DNA of 64,000 nt from Bombyx mori (Eukaryota > Arthropoda > Insecta > Lepidoptera > Bombycidae), in the NCBI RefSeq assembly GCF_030269925.1, contig NC_085121.1, positions 8,883,501 through 8,947,500 of the forward strand. The letters are read 5' to 3'. The position numbers and the translations under genes are program-made. Below, one piece after another: positions 36,301-46,669 of the stretch. The notes below the pieces were generated by a model. That model had not been told where the DNA came from, ran no database searches, and was given only the letters and a program-made list of their open reading frames with translations. Positions within the stretch are counted from its first letter, which is position 1. Each line of letters starts with the position of its first letter.

Positions 36301-38449
36301 ACATAAGCAATGTCAGGCTCAGAAACAGCCTGCTGCCTACCGTAAAGTACTCTGCATAAGCCTCGTTTGAAGAAAGACACGCCATAGCGCTCGGGAAACA
36401 CTGTAGAGGAGAGCTCATTCCAAAGCCGGATGGTACATGACAAAAAAGATCTCTGGAAGCGCATTGTTGATGAGCGCAGTGGTTCTAAGTAATATGGATG
36501 AACTCTACTTCGGTGGCGGGCGGTGCGATGGTAAAAACGAGATGATGGGATCATCTCAAATAATTCCTTAGAGAACTCCCCATGGAACATACGGTACAAA
36601 GTTCCTCCGCAGAAGCCAATTCTTATCCCGGGGAAAGGTTTATGTTTTTCATTCTATTTGAGTAACAAATAATAATGCGAGTAAATAACCCTGGGACACG
36701 TTTAGTATATCATAAATCGTCGGCCTCAAGCTGGGAATTTCTTCTGTGCTTTGTATGTCGGGAAAAAAACATACGATCGAGCATACTCAGATCTTTAGTA
36801 CTTATTCTCTTTAACTAATATATTGACTTCTTCTACGAGACGATAAAGGTTTAAAGGCAATAATGACGCTTTTACGAATAATCTGTTAGTACGCCTAAGT
36901 AGGTGCCACCTTTCAGATCATTTCTGCCATAATGCATTGGGCTTTCAAACATAAACATGTCATTTCGGATCCTCTCGATCCCCATCGGTGTTTTTTGGCA
37001 TTCTCGACGAGTTTCTCACCCAATCTTCTCAGTGAGTCTCGAATCTAATCCAGTGGTAGATTTAGCGAACATAGCCCTTACTAGGGCTAGTATTAACAGA
37101 GACGCTAGGCTGAGCCTCATGAGCTCGCCTACACTTTCGGTGAAGCTAAGATAATCCATCGAGGCTACCAGCACAGGTAGAAAAAAAAAGAAATTGAAAA
37201 ATTGAACAATGAAGTTGCCGTGACCTAAAAGTTACGATGCTTGCTGTACTGATATCGAACAATACGAATCTGTCTGTATTTAAATCCCACAGGCAGGCGT
37301 TTTTTTTTTCTGTTCTGTTCTTATTCTTACTGTTCTTATTTTCAGAGACCAGTCCTTATTACCTATAGAGCGAGTTTGGGTCTTACTAATGGCAAAATGA
37401 GCGGCTTAGTAAACGTGGCTCGTTCAGGAGATCAGTTGGTGCATTACTTCGCAAAGATGTTGCGTGCCCAGGCCAAATTTAAATTTACCGATCTTGAGGT
37501 ATGGTATTGTTTACAAAATTGAATATAATGACCCATTGGTGTTTATATTTCCTAATCATGAGTTTGTTTTCTGAACAATAATTGAATGTAAATTAATACG
37601 TTATCATCACCATTTCTTCCAGTTCGATTTCGATTATCGCGTGAAAGTAATGAACATCGGACCTACTGGTCGCATCAGGGGTTCTTTGTCTCAATTCGTT
37701 ATAAATGTTGATCTCATCATCGACTTCAACAACGATGAGATTCATCTTCAAGAGCTTTATCTAACTGACGTTGGGTTCGTAATAGTTTGATTTGTACTTT
37801 TATTTCATTTCGCTTGTTACATTTCATTTTTAATAAGAGCATAGCGATCGTTTTTACTACTACCTACATACCAGTTTTAGTTGATTATTATTAAAATATT
37901 GAATTAAAGCACTTGTGCGCAGATTTCTTTTAACTTAAGACAGGTGGTAGAAGTGTTGATTTCTAAGATTAAGTAGGTTAGTAATCCCTTTAGTTCTATT
38001 AAATAGTAAAGTAATATTATTTAAAGATGTGCGTGGCACAACTTTAAAGCTACAAAATCGAATTTATGGGCGAAATCTGCATTCTCGTGGGGTCATGAGG
38101 GCCGTCTGCCAGTGACCTTTGCAATAACATTTCAGATTTTTATTAAGTATGTACTTAGTACTTTTTCTCGTTTCATCTTTGGACCTGTATCTTCAAACAT
38201 TGATCACATAACAATAAAAATAAATTAAGCTTTCGTTTTTTTTTCAGTGTTATTCGAGTGAGCCTTTCTGGAAACATTCTCTACGATTGGTTGGTGACTC
38301 CTTTGGCAAATGTGTTTGTGCGTCTTTTCGATAATGTCATCATGGGATTCGTTGAAACCACTGTTAAAAGCATTGCTGGTTCCGCTATTGCTGATGTCAA
38401 TGTCAACTTGAAACAAGTAATCCGCGATCTCGAAGCATTGAACAATTGA
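33301..38449 (+). CDS. secreted group 7 allergen / JHBP-like protein
   Basis: Five exons (33301-33404, 35801-35939, 37346-37498, 37623-37774, 38248-38449) join to 249 residues. Residues 1-18 (MYKYSAVLILALLVATEG) are a signal peptide. The mature part shows LDPLSIPDIEETFE, RPVLITYRASLGLTNGKMSG, FDFDYRVKVMNIGPTGRIRG and a C-terminal helix ending VIRDLEALNN. This pattern fits arthropod group 7 allergen-like (BPI/JHBP-superfold) extracellular proteins, which bind hydrophobic ligands; the ligand is unknown. The assignment is from motif memory and is moderately sure. The donors of introns 2 and 4 are GTTGTT and GTTCGT, chosen because they alone keep the frame. Introns 1 and 2 are filled with SINE and LINE copies. 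A TATA-type promoter lies just upstream. Confidence 0.85.
33834..33995 (+). repeat. short GC-rich retroposon tail candidate
   Basis: A GC-rich stretch (CCCCGGGCGCCCCTTAGGCG, then GACCCCAGTCCCCG) ends in A9 inside intron 1 of the group-7-like gene. It looks like a truncated retroposon 3' end. No target duplication was found. Confidence 0.35.
34100..34295 (-). repeat. Bm1 SINE body with internal deletion
   Basis: This is a clean minus-strand Bm1 body (TTGCTTAGATGGGTGGACGA to GATTCTACCACCAG). About 50 bp between GCGCCACCC and TTCAAACCG are missing compared with the copy at 29.5 kb, with CACCC microhomology at the junction. Confidence 0.88.
34890..35045 (+). repeat. degenerate Bm1-like fragment
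   Basis: ATTTCTGCCGCGAAGAAGTC, CTTCGGTTTGAAGTCG and ACAATATAATTGAGACTTC mark an aged plus-strand Bm1 body. A second, equally aged fragment lies at about 35570-35715. Confidence 0.4.
35185..35412 (-). repeat. Bm1 SINE body, 5'-truncated
   Basis: It is a minus-strand Bm1 from TTATTGCTCACAGCCGACC to GAGGTCCTACCACCAG, well conserved, in intron 1 of the group-7-like gene. Confidence 0.87.
36228..36660 (-). mobile_element. non-LTR retrotransposon 3' fragment, family D
   Basis: On the minus strand a frame (36285-36599) reads [36 protein letters not shown] and [17 protein letters not shown], the conserved tail downstream of reverse transcriptase in CR1/Jockey-type LINEs. The 3' end matches the elements at 9030 and 59905. 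Its 5' limit near ATTCTATTTGAGTAA is shared with the 60 kb copy. Confidence 0.78.
36955..37186 (+). repeat. SINE-like retroposon, family B
   Basis: It contains TGTCATTTCGGATCCTCTCG, CGACGAGTTTCTCACCCAAT and TAGCCCTTACTAGGGCTAG, and ends CAGCACAGGTAGAAAAAAAA. An internal deletion removes part of the usual core. It lies in intron 2 of the group-7-like gene. Confidence 0.7.
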
Positions 38450-38549
38450 TTAATGTGATTCAAATAGGAGTCTTTGAAATAATTAAATGCTGAAAATAAA
38501 TCATACAGACAAGATATAAATTTTTTTACTTTATCCATTCCGAAACTAA

Positions 38550-39179
38550 TGCCGGCCACTCACATGTGCGCAAACATTCGTATATTGTACAAACGTTCGC
38601 GCGCATGTGAAGGGCTGTCAGACATTCATTCGCAAACTTAGCGGCTGTGCAAATGGGTTCGGTACTCAATTTGCGAACCCGTTTGCGCTTCCACCTACAC
38701 TTGTTTACGAATGTCTCACGAATTTCTCTTCTTTTTTAATTCGTCAATAGAACATTGAAGAGAAAAAGAGTTTTTAATTCTTTCCCAGGTGTCATTAACG
38801 GCCATTTTGTTTTTATGGGATTTCTTTTGAGGGTCCCATATGGTCGATTCATTTTGCAGGAGTTCAATGAACTCCATCACCTTGGTGTTGTTCCAATCCA
38901 TGATAAAGGTACGCTACACAGTAATCGTCACGAACTATGAAAATGGCGAAACGTCCGTTACCTTCGCAATTGTGGGCACAACTGGTCACACGAATGTGTG
39001 GGAGACTACGCGAAGGATTGCGGTTCGCGCGCTTTGATGTCCGTTAAAAAACCGACACAGCTTGAAAACCACGAATGCAGCGAAAACTTTGCATAATCAT
39101 TTGCAAATGTCGTCTTACACTTGTGGGTTTGCGTATTCGTGCGCAATGTGCATGCGTGCATGAATGTGAGTGACCGGTA
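38550..39179. mobile_element. Harbinger-like element, copy 2
   Basis: The ends TGCCGGCCACTCACAT and TACCGGTCACTCACAT (inverse of right) are flanked by TAA on both sides (38547-38549, 39180-39182). At 630 bp it is the fuller relative of the element at 512-1498. It contains a minus-strand MADF-like ORF fragment and starts about 100 bp after the stop of the group-7-like gene, so it may be part of that gene's 3' UTR. Confidence 0.8.
38716..38901 (-). pseudogene. MADF/Myb-SANT-like domain fragment of a Harbinger ORF
   Basis: The frame reads VMEFIELLQNESTIWDP, then NKMAVNDTWERIKNSF, matching the start of MADF domains (helix, LWDP-like turn, W-containing second helix). Autonomous PIF/Harbinger elements encode such a DNA-binding protein beside the transposase. 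The domain is cut off after KKKRNS, so the fragment is likely non-functional. Confidence 0.65.
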
Positions 39180-39182
39180 TAA

Positions 39183-40014
39183 GCCATCAGACTTGTAACA
39201 TGACTCAAGATTGTAGTTGGCCAAAATGCTCGTATTCCCTATGATTTGAATAAATAATCTATTTTATTAAAAGGCGAAACAATAAAGGTAAAATAGTAGA
39301 GGATCATCCTTGTTTCAAAAAAACCGTAAGATGGAGTTTACTATGTCAATATTCCTGATATAATTTATTTATTTATTAAATGAAATATATTAATCTAACA
39401 TTAGGATGGAGCACCAGTATTATACATTTTAAACATTTATTATATAAAATTTGATATATTTTTTAAATTAGATACACCATCCTAATGTGGCTATTGATTA
39501 TTTTGACACTCCTGTAACTTAGAGCGAAAGATTTTAATGACAGCTTTACATGTGTTTTGAGAATTACCTATCTCTTACTATTATCTTCGCGAATACGCTC
39601 CTTCAACTCATCAAAAGATACTGGGTAGCTGTTAAAAACCCTAGAGTAGAGGTGTCTCCAATCTAATGATTTTTATTTTTTAACGGATTTTATGACCTGG
39701 TAACTAAGAGGGTAGGTTTTCAGAATATTTTCAAAATTAACCTTCTACTCATATCTGTTCATAAAATATTTATAACTACTGATACCATGCAGCCCACGCT
39801 TTTTTACAGTAAAATAATTTTTTCTTACACTATTTTTGATTAAAATTCATTAAAATTTATTTTCTATTTTTTAGTTGGATTTTATATAAAAGCGTATTTT
39901 GTTATTTTTTTTAAACTATTATTTATCTTTCATTTTTTAGTTGAATTTCAATTTTTGAATTTTTTTTTTATATATACATATTTTTGTATTGAATGGTCAT
40001 CGGTCCTTAATAAG
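39183..40014. other. AT-rich intergenic DNA, nothing recognised
   Basis: It contains T-rich runs and a short inverted repeat (CATTAGGATGG / CCATCCTAATG, about 39399-39486). No gene was found. Confidence 0.45.
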
Positions 40015-41290
40015 TACCGGTAAAACGGAATGATTAGGGACAAATTCCAACTTGATGAACAATTTTAAGGTAGTTGTTGATGTTTAAAATGCTATATCAG
40101 GATCAAAATGATTGAGTCTTGGGGGTATCTTTGTTATCCAATTTCAAGCTATGCAATTAGTATTCCAGTTTAAGCAAAAAAAGCAAAAATAGGTGCTTTC
40201 CCTATTTACCCGGCAATTGCGATTAATGGAGACGAAATTAGTATTAATAGAGAAATTTGCTAGGGCTGGCAGTTCTTGGTTTTAATTTATTTATTTATTT
40301 AGTTGCACCAACAAAGTGTTCATCAATAAAAAACATTGAAAAACCTGACAAAAGTACATGGCAGATGTCACCTCAATTATAGGTGCAATCGACAGTGCAT
40401 TGACAACAAAAATAAAAAAGAATGTATAAGTAAAACTTGATTACATTTAATTACTTATGATTAATTTTACTTGGGAAATTTATCAGTGACAGATTTTTCT
40501 TGTAAGTTGTGAGACAATTAGAAAATATGTATTTCATCACCTAAAATTAGTTCAGCGCAATCGAACAACTCCGAATGAACATTGACGGACACCGCGCTAC
40601 CGTGCACATGAATGTAGTCCCAAATGATTCTGTTTAAGGGAGAGTAAGCACCTGGTCTAAATTCGAGCGGGCGGGCTTTCTTATAAACGGTTTATATTAC
40701 TTCGTTCTTGGTAAGTACTTAGGGGCTGATATTTTTATCTGGGTTAAGAGATTAGGTTATTCCATGGATTAATCAGGTGGACCCCCACTATGACAAATAT
40801 TAATATATTTTATTATGTATTACTTCGACATTTTTCTCCACTTTGAGATTTCATTGTTCTTGTTACATGTCTGTGCAAAGCCGAGTTACTTATGTTAAAT
40901 TGCTTAGCTATTTCAACCAAAGACTTATTCCCAATTTCATAGGCTTATAATGCTGTTTTTAATATTAAGGGATCATTTATCTTATAAGGCTTTGCACTTT
41001 TTTATACGTACACGCGAGGCATATTTAAAAATAGAAAACAATACGTAACTGATTTGCCAAACAATAAAATAACACTGCATTGATAATTTTGAATAAAAGT
41101 TCTAGACAAAAACATCATGAATAAACCAGATTCTTACCAACATTTAAAAAATATTGTTATAACTACATAGACAACCCTACACGCCTGTACCTATTTATAC
41201 TTAGGTCGTTCCCATTTAACTTATTCTCATCCCAATTGCCCATCTCGTTGTTATTTGTACCTCAGACGTCCCCAAAAACAACAGATTTTT
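40015..41290 (-). mobile_element. pogo-like DNA transposon relic, copy 1
   Basis: Its left part (GGAATGATTAGGGACAAATT) is related to the left part of the element at 48.4 kb (AATGAGGTAAATAGGGACAA), and its right part repeats TCCCATTTAACTT and TCCCAATTGCCC. A minus-strand stretch (40850-41017) encodes a helix-turn-helix fragment. Exact ends and target duplication were not resolved. Confidence 0.5.
40850..41017 (-). pseudogene. psq-type helix-turn-helix fragment of a pogo-like transposase
   Basis: Starting at an ATG near 41017, one frame reads MPRVYV, stop, KSAKPYKINDPLILKTAL, stop, AYEIGNKSLVEIAKQFNI and SNSALHRHVTRTMKS. The EIAKQF..S.S.LHRH pattern is the pipsqueak/CENP-B-type HTH that begins pogo-like transposases. 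Only two stop codons interrupt about 55 residues; the catalytic part is absent. Confidence 0.6.
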
Positions 41291-41710
41291 ACATGTTTTT
41301 TTATATTATCAAAAAACATTAAAACCAATAACAGTTGAGACTTACTTTTAATACAATATGATGGTTCAAACACTAAATAACGTTTATAAATCACAGTTGT
41401 CTTTTATTATTATCAAATAAATAAAAGAGAGTAAAGTCTAGCACTAAAATAATTACCACAACAAGAAGAATAAGATAGCAGCTATTATCATGCATATTCA
41501 GAGTTGTTTTGTGAACTTTTATTACACTACAAAAAATGGAAGATTTTGCAACGATTAAAAAACTAATATTGAGCGTCGAAAGATTTTCCTGCTTTTCCCC
41601 ATTCACCTCTCAAACCCCAATAACCCCATTTTTCGGTATATCAAATTTCAAGTTAATCCGACGTTTTGAAGGGGGTCAAAATCATGTTCAAAGATTCCGT
41701 TACAAACTAT

Positions 41711-41755
41711 CTTTTATTAGCTTCAGACGTATGTAACGTCTGAAGCTAATAAAAG
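41711..41755. repeat. perfect 20-bp inverted repeat with 5-bp loop
   Basis: CTTTTATTAGCTTCAGACGT (41711-41730) and its exact inverse (41736-41755) flank ATGTA. It is followed by a less perfect inverted pair, GAAGTTATACTTT (about 41798) and AAGTATAACTTC (about 41927). It could be the joined ends of two MITEs or a hairpin element. Confidence 0.9.
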
Positions 41756-42437
41756 CGTATTAAAAAAAAGGGGTGCGTGTACTTATGTACGCGCGTAAGA
41801 AGTTATACTTTATTTTTATGATTATTATTTTATTTTATTAATAGCTACGTCAGTCGTATTGTAGTGAGCGATTTAGTGAGCAACTTCATTCTGTTAATTT
41901 TGTGTCACGGTGCGCGCGCCTAAAGAAGTATAACTTCAAAAAACGTATGTATGAATTTTTTATTTGGCTACAGCGTGTATTATTAGGTTTTTTTAGGTAT
42001 AGTAATTTATAGATGATCATAGTATCTCTGTAGGTATTTTGGACGCCCGCCATTATTTTCTAACTTTATGGTTAGTTTTTTGTCTTTTATGCTTTAAATT
42101 TAAATCATAGTTTTTCAAAATTTTCAGTAATGTAAAACTTTCAATATAAAGCCGTGGATTTTATATAATCCTCAGTAAAATTAGTGACAAACAAAAGATT
42201 AGGCTGTCTAGGCTATGTAGGTTGTATAGGCTATGTTCCCTTAACTCGAAGACATTGACAATGTCATTACAGCTGCAAAAATTTATGACATTTTCTAACT
42301 AAAAAAACAACAGCACATGGTAAATCTTTGATAACGTTTACAATTTATGTTCCGCAGGAACGGTTTTTGTATGTAGTATTAAGAAAACTGTGGTGTTTGT
42401 TAAAAGTTTCCTTACTGACCATTTAGTTGAAACTAAT

Positions 42438-45400
42438 ATGGGTAAAGTTAAAAAGTTGAAGCCCTCACAAGTGGGAAAAAATTTAGCTCTTGCTGATCAA
42501 ATTGAATCTGGAAATTCAGTCAAAATTAAAAATAGGACCAAAGATAGAAATAGGCACGATGAAGACGATGAGGTAAATTATGCATACTACTTTAAATTAT
42601 TTCTGTAATCTATTTAAGTATAATGTTTTATTTATTTATTTTGTTATTGCTTAGATTGTTGGACATGTCACTGCCCGCCTGGTGTTAAGTGGTTACCGGA
42701 GCCCATAGACACAACGTAAATGCCGCCACTCACCTTGAGACATGAGCTTTAAGGTCTCACTTTTAACAGTACAAAGGCTGCCCTGCCCTTCAATCAAAAC
42801 GCATTACTGCTTCACGGCAGAAATAGGCCGGGTGGTAATGTAGGCATTAGGAATCAAAAATAGGCAGATGGCAGATTCTTCTTCTTCTTCTTCTCCATCG
42901 CTCCCTCATTGCTGAGGATCGTGACTCCGTTTTAGCTTGTCTACTGTTAGCCTCCATCGGTTCCGGTCAGTTGCCTGGTGTAGTGCAGCGCTAAGTGGTC
43001 CGCTGGTTTGCTCGGAGATCTGGTTGGACCAACGTTTGGGGCTCCGGCCTCTAGGACGTTTTCCTTCTACTTTCCCAGTGACCATCAGACGTTCCAAGTT
43101 GTCTACACCTCTGCGGGCAACGTGCAGATGGCAGATAATGTCCACAATAATCGATTTTATATATTTTTTCAGTTTGTAAAAGCAGATTTGTCTAAAAAAA
43201 TTTTAAAAACTGCTAGAAGGCAACAAGCTGAACTAGAAGACAATGAGATTGGTCCGTCTCCAGCAAAACATGTCACTCTTGTGTCAAGCTTTAAAGGTAA
43301 AACATTCTTTTTTTTTATGTTGATAGAATTACTGGTGGCCTGGAGGCCTTTCCAGTTTCACCAGGACAGGTGGGTGAGCAAAGGCTCAACCAGGAGGGGT
43401 GGGATTTGCTAACAGCTGCCCAAGCCCCTCCAAAGGAGACCTAACAACTCAAGAGCAACTGCTTCGCGAATGAATCTACAACCGGATTGGAATCGCGACC
43501 CGCTGAGAAGATCCGGCGAGAAACTCAGCAGGCTGATGCATGGCTTAGGTTGGACGTCGACTTCTTTGTTGAATTTGACGAGTACAGTTACCAGGGTCGC
43601 TTAGCCTGTTCCTAGTGTTAGAGCTGAAGGCATCTAATGCTAAGGTTATTGGATCTGATGGATCCGTAAGGACGTGTGTAAAACATTCTATGACAGTGTA
43701 CATGTACAGTAGAAGTAAACAAATAGTGAACAGTCATTTTTGTTATAATGCAATTAATTTCTCAAATGTACCTTGTGAATGAACTGAAATTATTTTCAAC
43801 TGCAATTTAGATTTGATAGTTAGTAATTCCACTTGTTGAAAAATAACTAAAGATATTATTTGTTAGATAAAGGATCAGATAGTTCAGATTCAGAGAAGGA
43901 TGACTTGGAACCTGACACATACTATGATAACATTGAAATCAACGAAGCAGATGAAGAAGCACTCAAATTGTTCAAATCATCTAAAACAGAAAGAGTTAGA
44001 ACTCTAGCTGATATTATAAAAGAAAAAATTACTGACAAACACACAGAACTACAGACTCAGTTCTCAGATGCAGAAACTTTAAAATTGCAGAATATTGATC
44101 CAAGGTAAGTGAGATTGATAAAATTTTTGATCAAAATGAAGTATTACAATCTTTGTATATAAATTTTGAATTTCAGAATAAAAACCATGTATGAGGGCGT
44201 AAGGGATGTACTCCAGAAATATAGATCAGGCAAATTACCGAAAGCTTTCAAAATGGTGCCACATTTGCAGAATTGGGAGCAAATTTTATACTTAACAGAG
44301 CCTACTACTTGGTCAGCAGCTGCTATGTATCAGGTTAACAATAAGAAAATACTAATAACAATAAATTTAGTAGTTGAATAATACTTAAATGTCTGGCGTT
44401 AATGAATGATATTCGGAAAATCATAGCTTTAATCAGAATTGAAGGCTTTATTTAATGTTATCACATTATTCATTATGATTATTGGTTTGCAGGCAACTAG
44501 AATTTTTGCATCAAATCTTAAGGAGAAGATGGCTCAGAGGTTTTATAATTTAGTTTTACTACCACGTGTCAGAGATGACCTTGCTGAATACAAAAGGTTG
44601 AATTTCCACTTGTACCAAGCATTGAGGAAGGCCTTGTTCAAACCTGGTGCTTTTATGAAGGGAATTTTACTACCGTTATGTGAGGTAAGATGCCAAGTTT
44701 GGGATTAAAATTAATATAAAAGTGATGTGTTTTGTACAACACACTGTAAAGGAGTGAGTCACAATCAAAATTTTAAACAAATAACTTTTATTTTTATTCT
44801 CTTGTCTTCTCATCTCAATCACATAGTTAGGCCCAAGCCAAACAACCATTGATAGGAAGGTATGCTTGGTATTTGTTGAGTAATTTTTTCTGTTATTTTT
44901 AATGGTCCTATTATGTGATTCATATTGCATTTGATTGTTGTTCATTTTGAAGAAATTTCCTGACTTATCCGCAATTGTTTAGGTTTGCTGCCTTTTGTGA
45001 TAGGTAGTAGGATCATTATGTTAATTGATTGATAAAGCTGTAATTTGATATCACTCCTGTTGTTGCCAATCCTGTGGAAACTAATGTTACTCTTTGGATA
45101 AGCCAGAAATGCTTGTGCAACTTCTTATTTCAGTTGTGCATATTTGGACAAGTATTCAACTATTTATGACCGTGCATTCCATGAATGGATATTGCAAATA
45201 ATATTTCAGTTTAGGTTTTTTTACTAGTGTAATAATATCTTGTTGATAACAGTATATTGTTAAGTCTGACAAAATAGGTCTATCAAAGTATAGATTTGTT
45301 GTAGAATTTTCTAGAATAGTTTCAGGATTGTATTTGTAGTATGGTTTAAGTTTCTATGAGATTGTACTTTGTGGGAACTGATTGCACTTTGTGTTTGGTG

Positions 45401-46588
45401 AATTAAGTGGAAAATAATATCGAGGAGTGAAAGGATATTTGGTTTAAGCGATATTTTTGCAACTTTGCAGGAGTACCATTCAAAGTTTAAATTTTGGAAG
45501 AAAAATCCGAACAAAAAAAGTTCTTCAGATATTTGAATTAGAGTAAACTTAATTGAAGTTCAATTAAAAACATTGAATTGTTGATGCTAATACCAAATAA
45601 AACGGATCTTTAATTACAATGATTATGATGATCTCATGTTACCAAAAAGTCTTTCACCCCTTTATATGATCATGCCTGTGTTTGTAATCAGTTTGAGCTT
45701 GAGCTTTTATTTCAATGCAGTTGTGGCAATGTAGGTTTCAAGATTCCTGGCACACAAGCATTGAATTGCCTGTATGCTCCAGTGCCTGCCTAATACTCTT
45801 GGAACTACATAAATTTAATAGTATTTTGTGATTTCAGGCTGGGGATTGTACGCTAAGAGAAGCTATAATTGTTGGATCTGTGCTGGCACGTAATTCAGTA
45901 CCCGTTTTACATTCTAGTGCTGCTTTGTTAAAAATAGCTGAAATGGATTATAACGGTGCTAATTCAATTTTCCTGAGAATCCTTTTTGATAAAAAATATG
46001 CTCTTCCATATAGAGTTGTGGATGCTGTTGTTTTTCATTTTTTGAGGTAACTATAAATTGGTTTTATAATTGTTTATTATTCACTTAACAATCTTCTTTA
46101 GATTGATTAGTTGTGTACTTACTAATAAACAAATGAAAACTCAAATAAGATTCTTCTTTTCACACGAATTGTTGAAAAAAGTTAGATGTGCTATTTCACA
46201 GGTTTCAATCTGAGGCTCGTGTATTACCTGTATTATGGCATCAAGCTCTATTAACGTTTGTACAGCGTTATAAGGCAGATATATCAACTGAGCAACGAGA
46301 TGCACTTCTAGAGTTATTGAGAAAACAATATCATCCTACAATAACACAAGAGGTAAATTTTTCTGAATATTATATTGTTTTTACTTGATTTTCCATGTAA
46401 ATATAGCACTAGCACTTAAACTTTAAGTATCTATTAAGTATCTTTAAAACATTCCAATGTTAATGTAATAAATACTTAAAAAATTTATAGATATGTTTTT
46501 ATTATAGATTCGACGGGAGTTACAACAAGCTCAATGCAGAGATATTGAAGTAAATGAAGAAGCAACTAACATGATGTCAGTTGAATAA
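42438..46588 (+). CDS. bys: bystin, 40S ribosome assembly factor
   Basis: Eight exons (42438-42572, 43173-43296, 43867-44104, 44177-44333, 44493-44684, 45838-46046, 46202-46352, 46508-46588) join in frame to 428 residues, close to the usual bystin length. Bystin (yeast Enp1) binds pre-40S particles in the nucleolus and is needed for 18S rRNA maturation. The protein starts [15 protein letters not shown], has an acidic middle ([20 protein letters not shown]) and then the conserved bystin domain: [79 protein letters not shown] and [16 protein letters not shown]. The MGKVKK start is chosen because it resembles the basic family start; an in-frame ATG at 42390 would add 16 residues. Introns 1 and 2 hold several retroposons; intron 5 holds a MITE. 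The gene converges with the zinc-domain gene at 46670. Confidence 0.96.
42640..42845 (-). repeat. Bm1 SINE body, 5'-truncated
   Basis: It lies in bystin intron 1: TTATTGCTTAGATTGTTGGA, TTAAGTGGTTACCGGAGCCC, CGCATTACTGCTTCACGGC, minus strand. Confidence 0.83.
42877..43123 (-). mobile_element. RTE-type LINE 3' fragment with 13-bp target duplication
   Basis: It is flanked by GCAGATGGCAGAT at 42864-42876 and 43124-43136. The minus strand encodes [20 protein letters not shown] and [16 protein letters not shown], the typical C-terminus of RTE-clade LINE proteins, and ends in a (GAA)n tail. The duplication proves a clean insertion into bystin intron 1, about 50 bp before exon 2. Confidence 0.85.
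43308..43680 (-). repeat. SINE-like retroposon, family C, long copy
   Basis: It lies in bystin intron 2, about 10 bp after exon 2. Poly-T, CTGGTGGCCTGGAGGCCTTT, AGATCCGGCGAGAAACTCAG, then a 5' part with CTGATGGATCCGTAAGGACG that resembles the family B 5' part (GATCCTCC.GATCC). Confidence 0.8.
45418..45669. mobile_element. palindromic MITE, copy 3 of 3
   Basis: It lies in bystin intron 5. It starts TCGAGGAGTGAAAGGATATT and ends AAAAGTCTTTCACCCC; the interior TTAATTGAAGTTCAATTAAA and GATCTTTAATTACAAT is shared with copies 1 and 2. Confidence 0.68.
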
Positions 46589-46618
46589 TATTATCATGAA
46601 TGTATGTATTAAAAAAAT

Positions 46619-46640
46619 GTTTATTAAATAGTAATAAAAG
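46619..46640. terminator. opposed polyadenylation signals of convergent genes
   Basis: AATAAA on the plus strand (46633-46638) serves bystin, whose stop is at 46588. TTTATT (46620-46625), an AATAAA on the minus strand, lies 45 bp past the stop of the zinc-domain gene. The two transcripts therefore probably overlap by a few tens of bases at their 3' ends. Confidence 0.6.
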
Positions 46641-46669
46641 CTTATCATCAGTAATGAATTATTTTCTTT

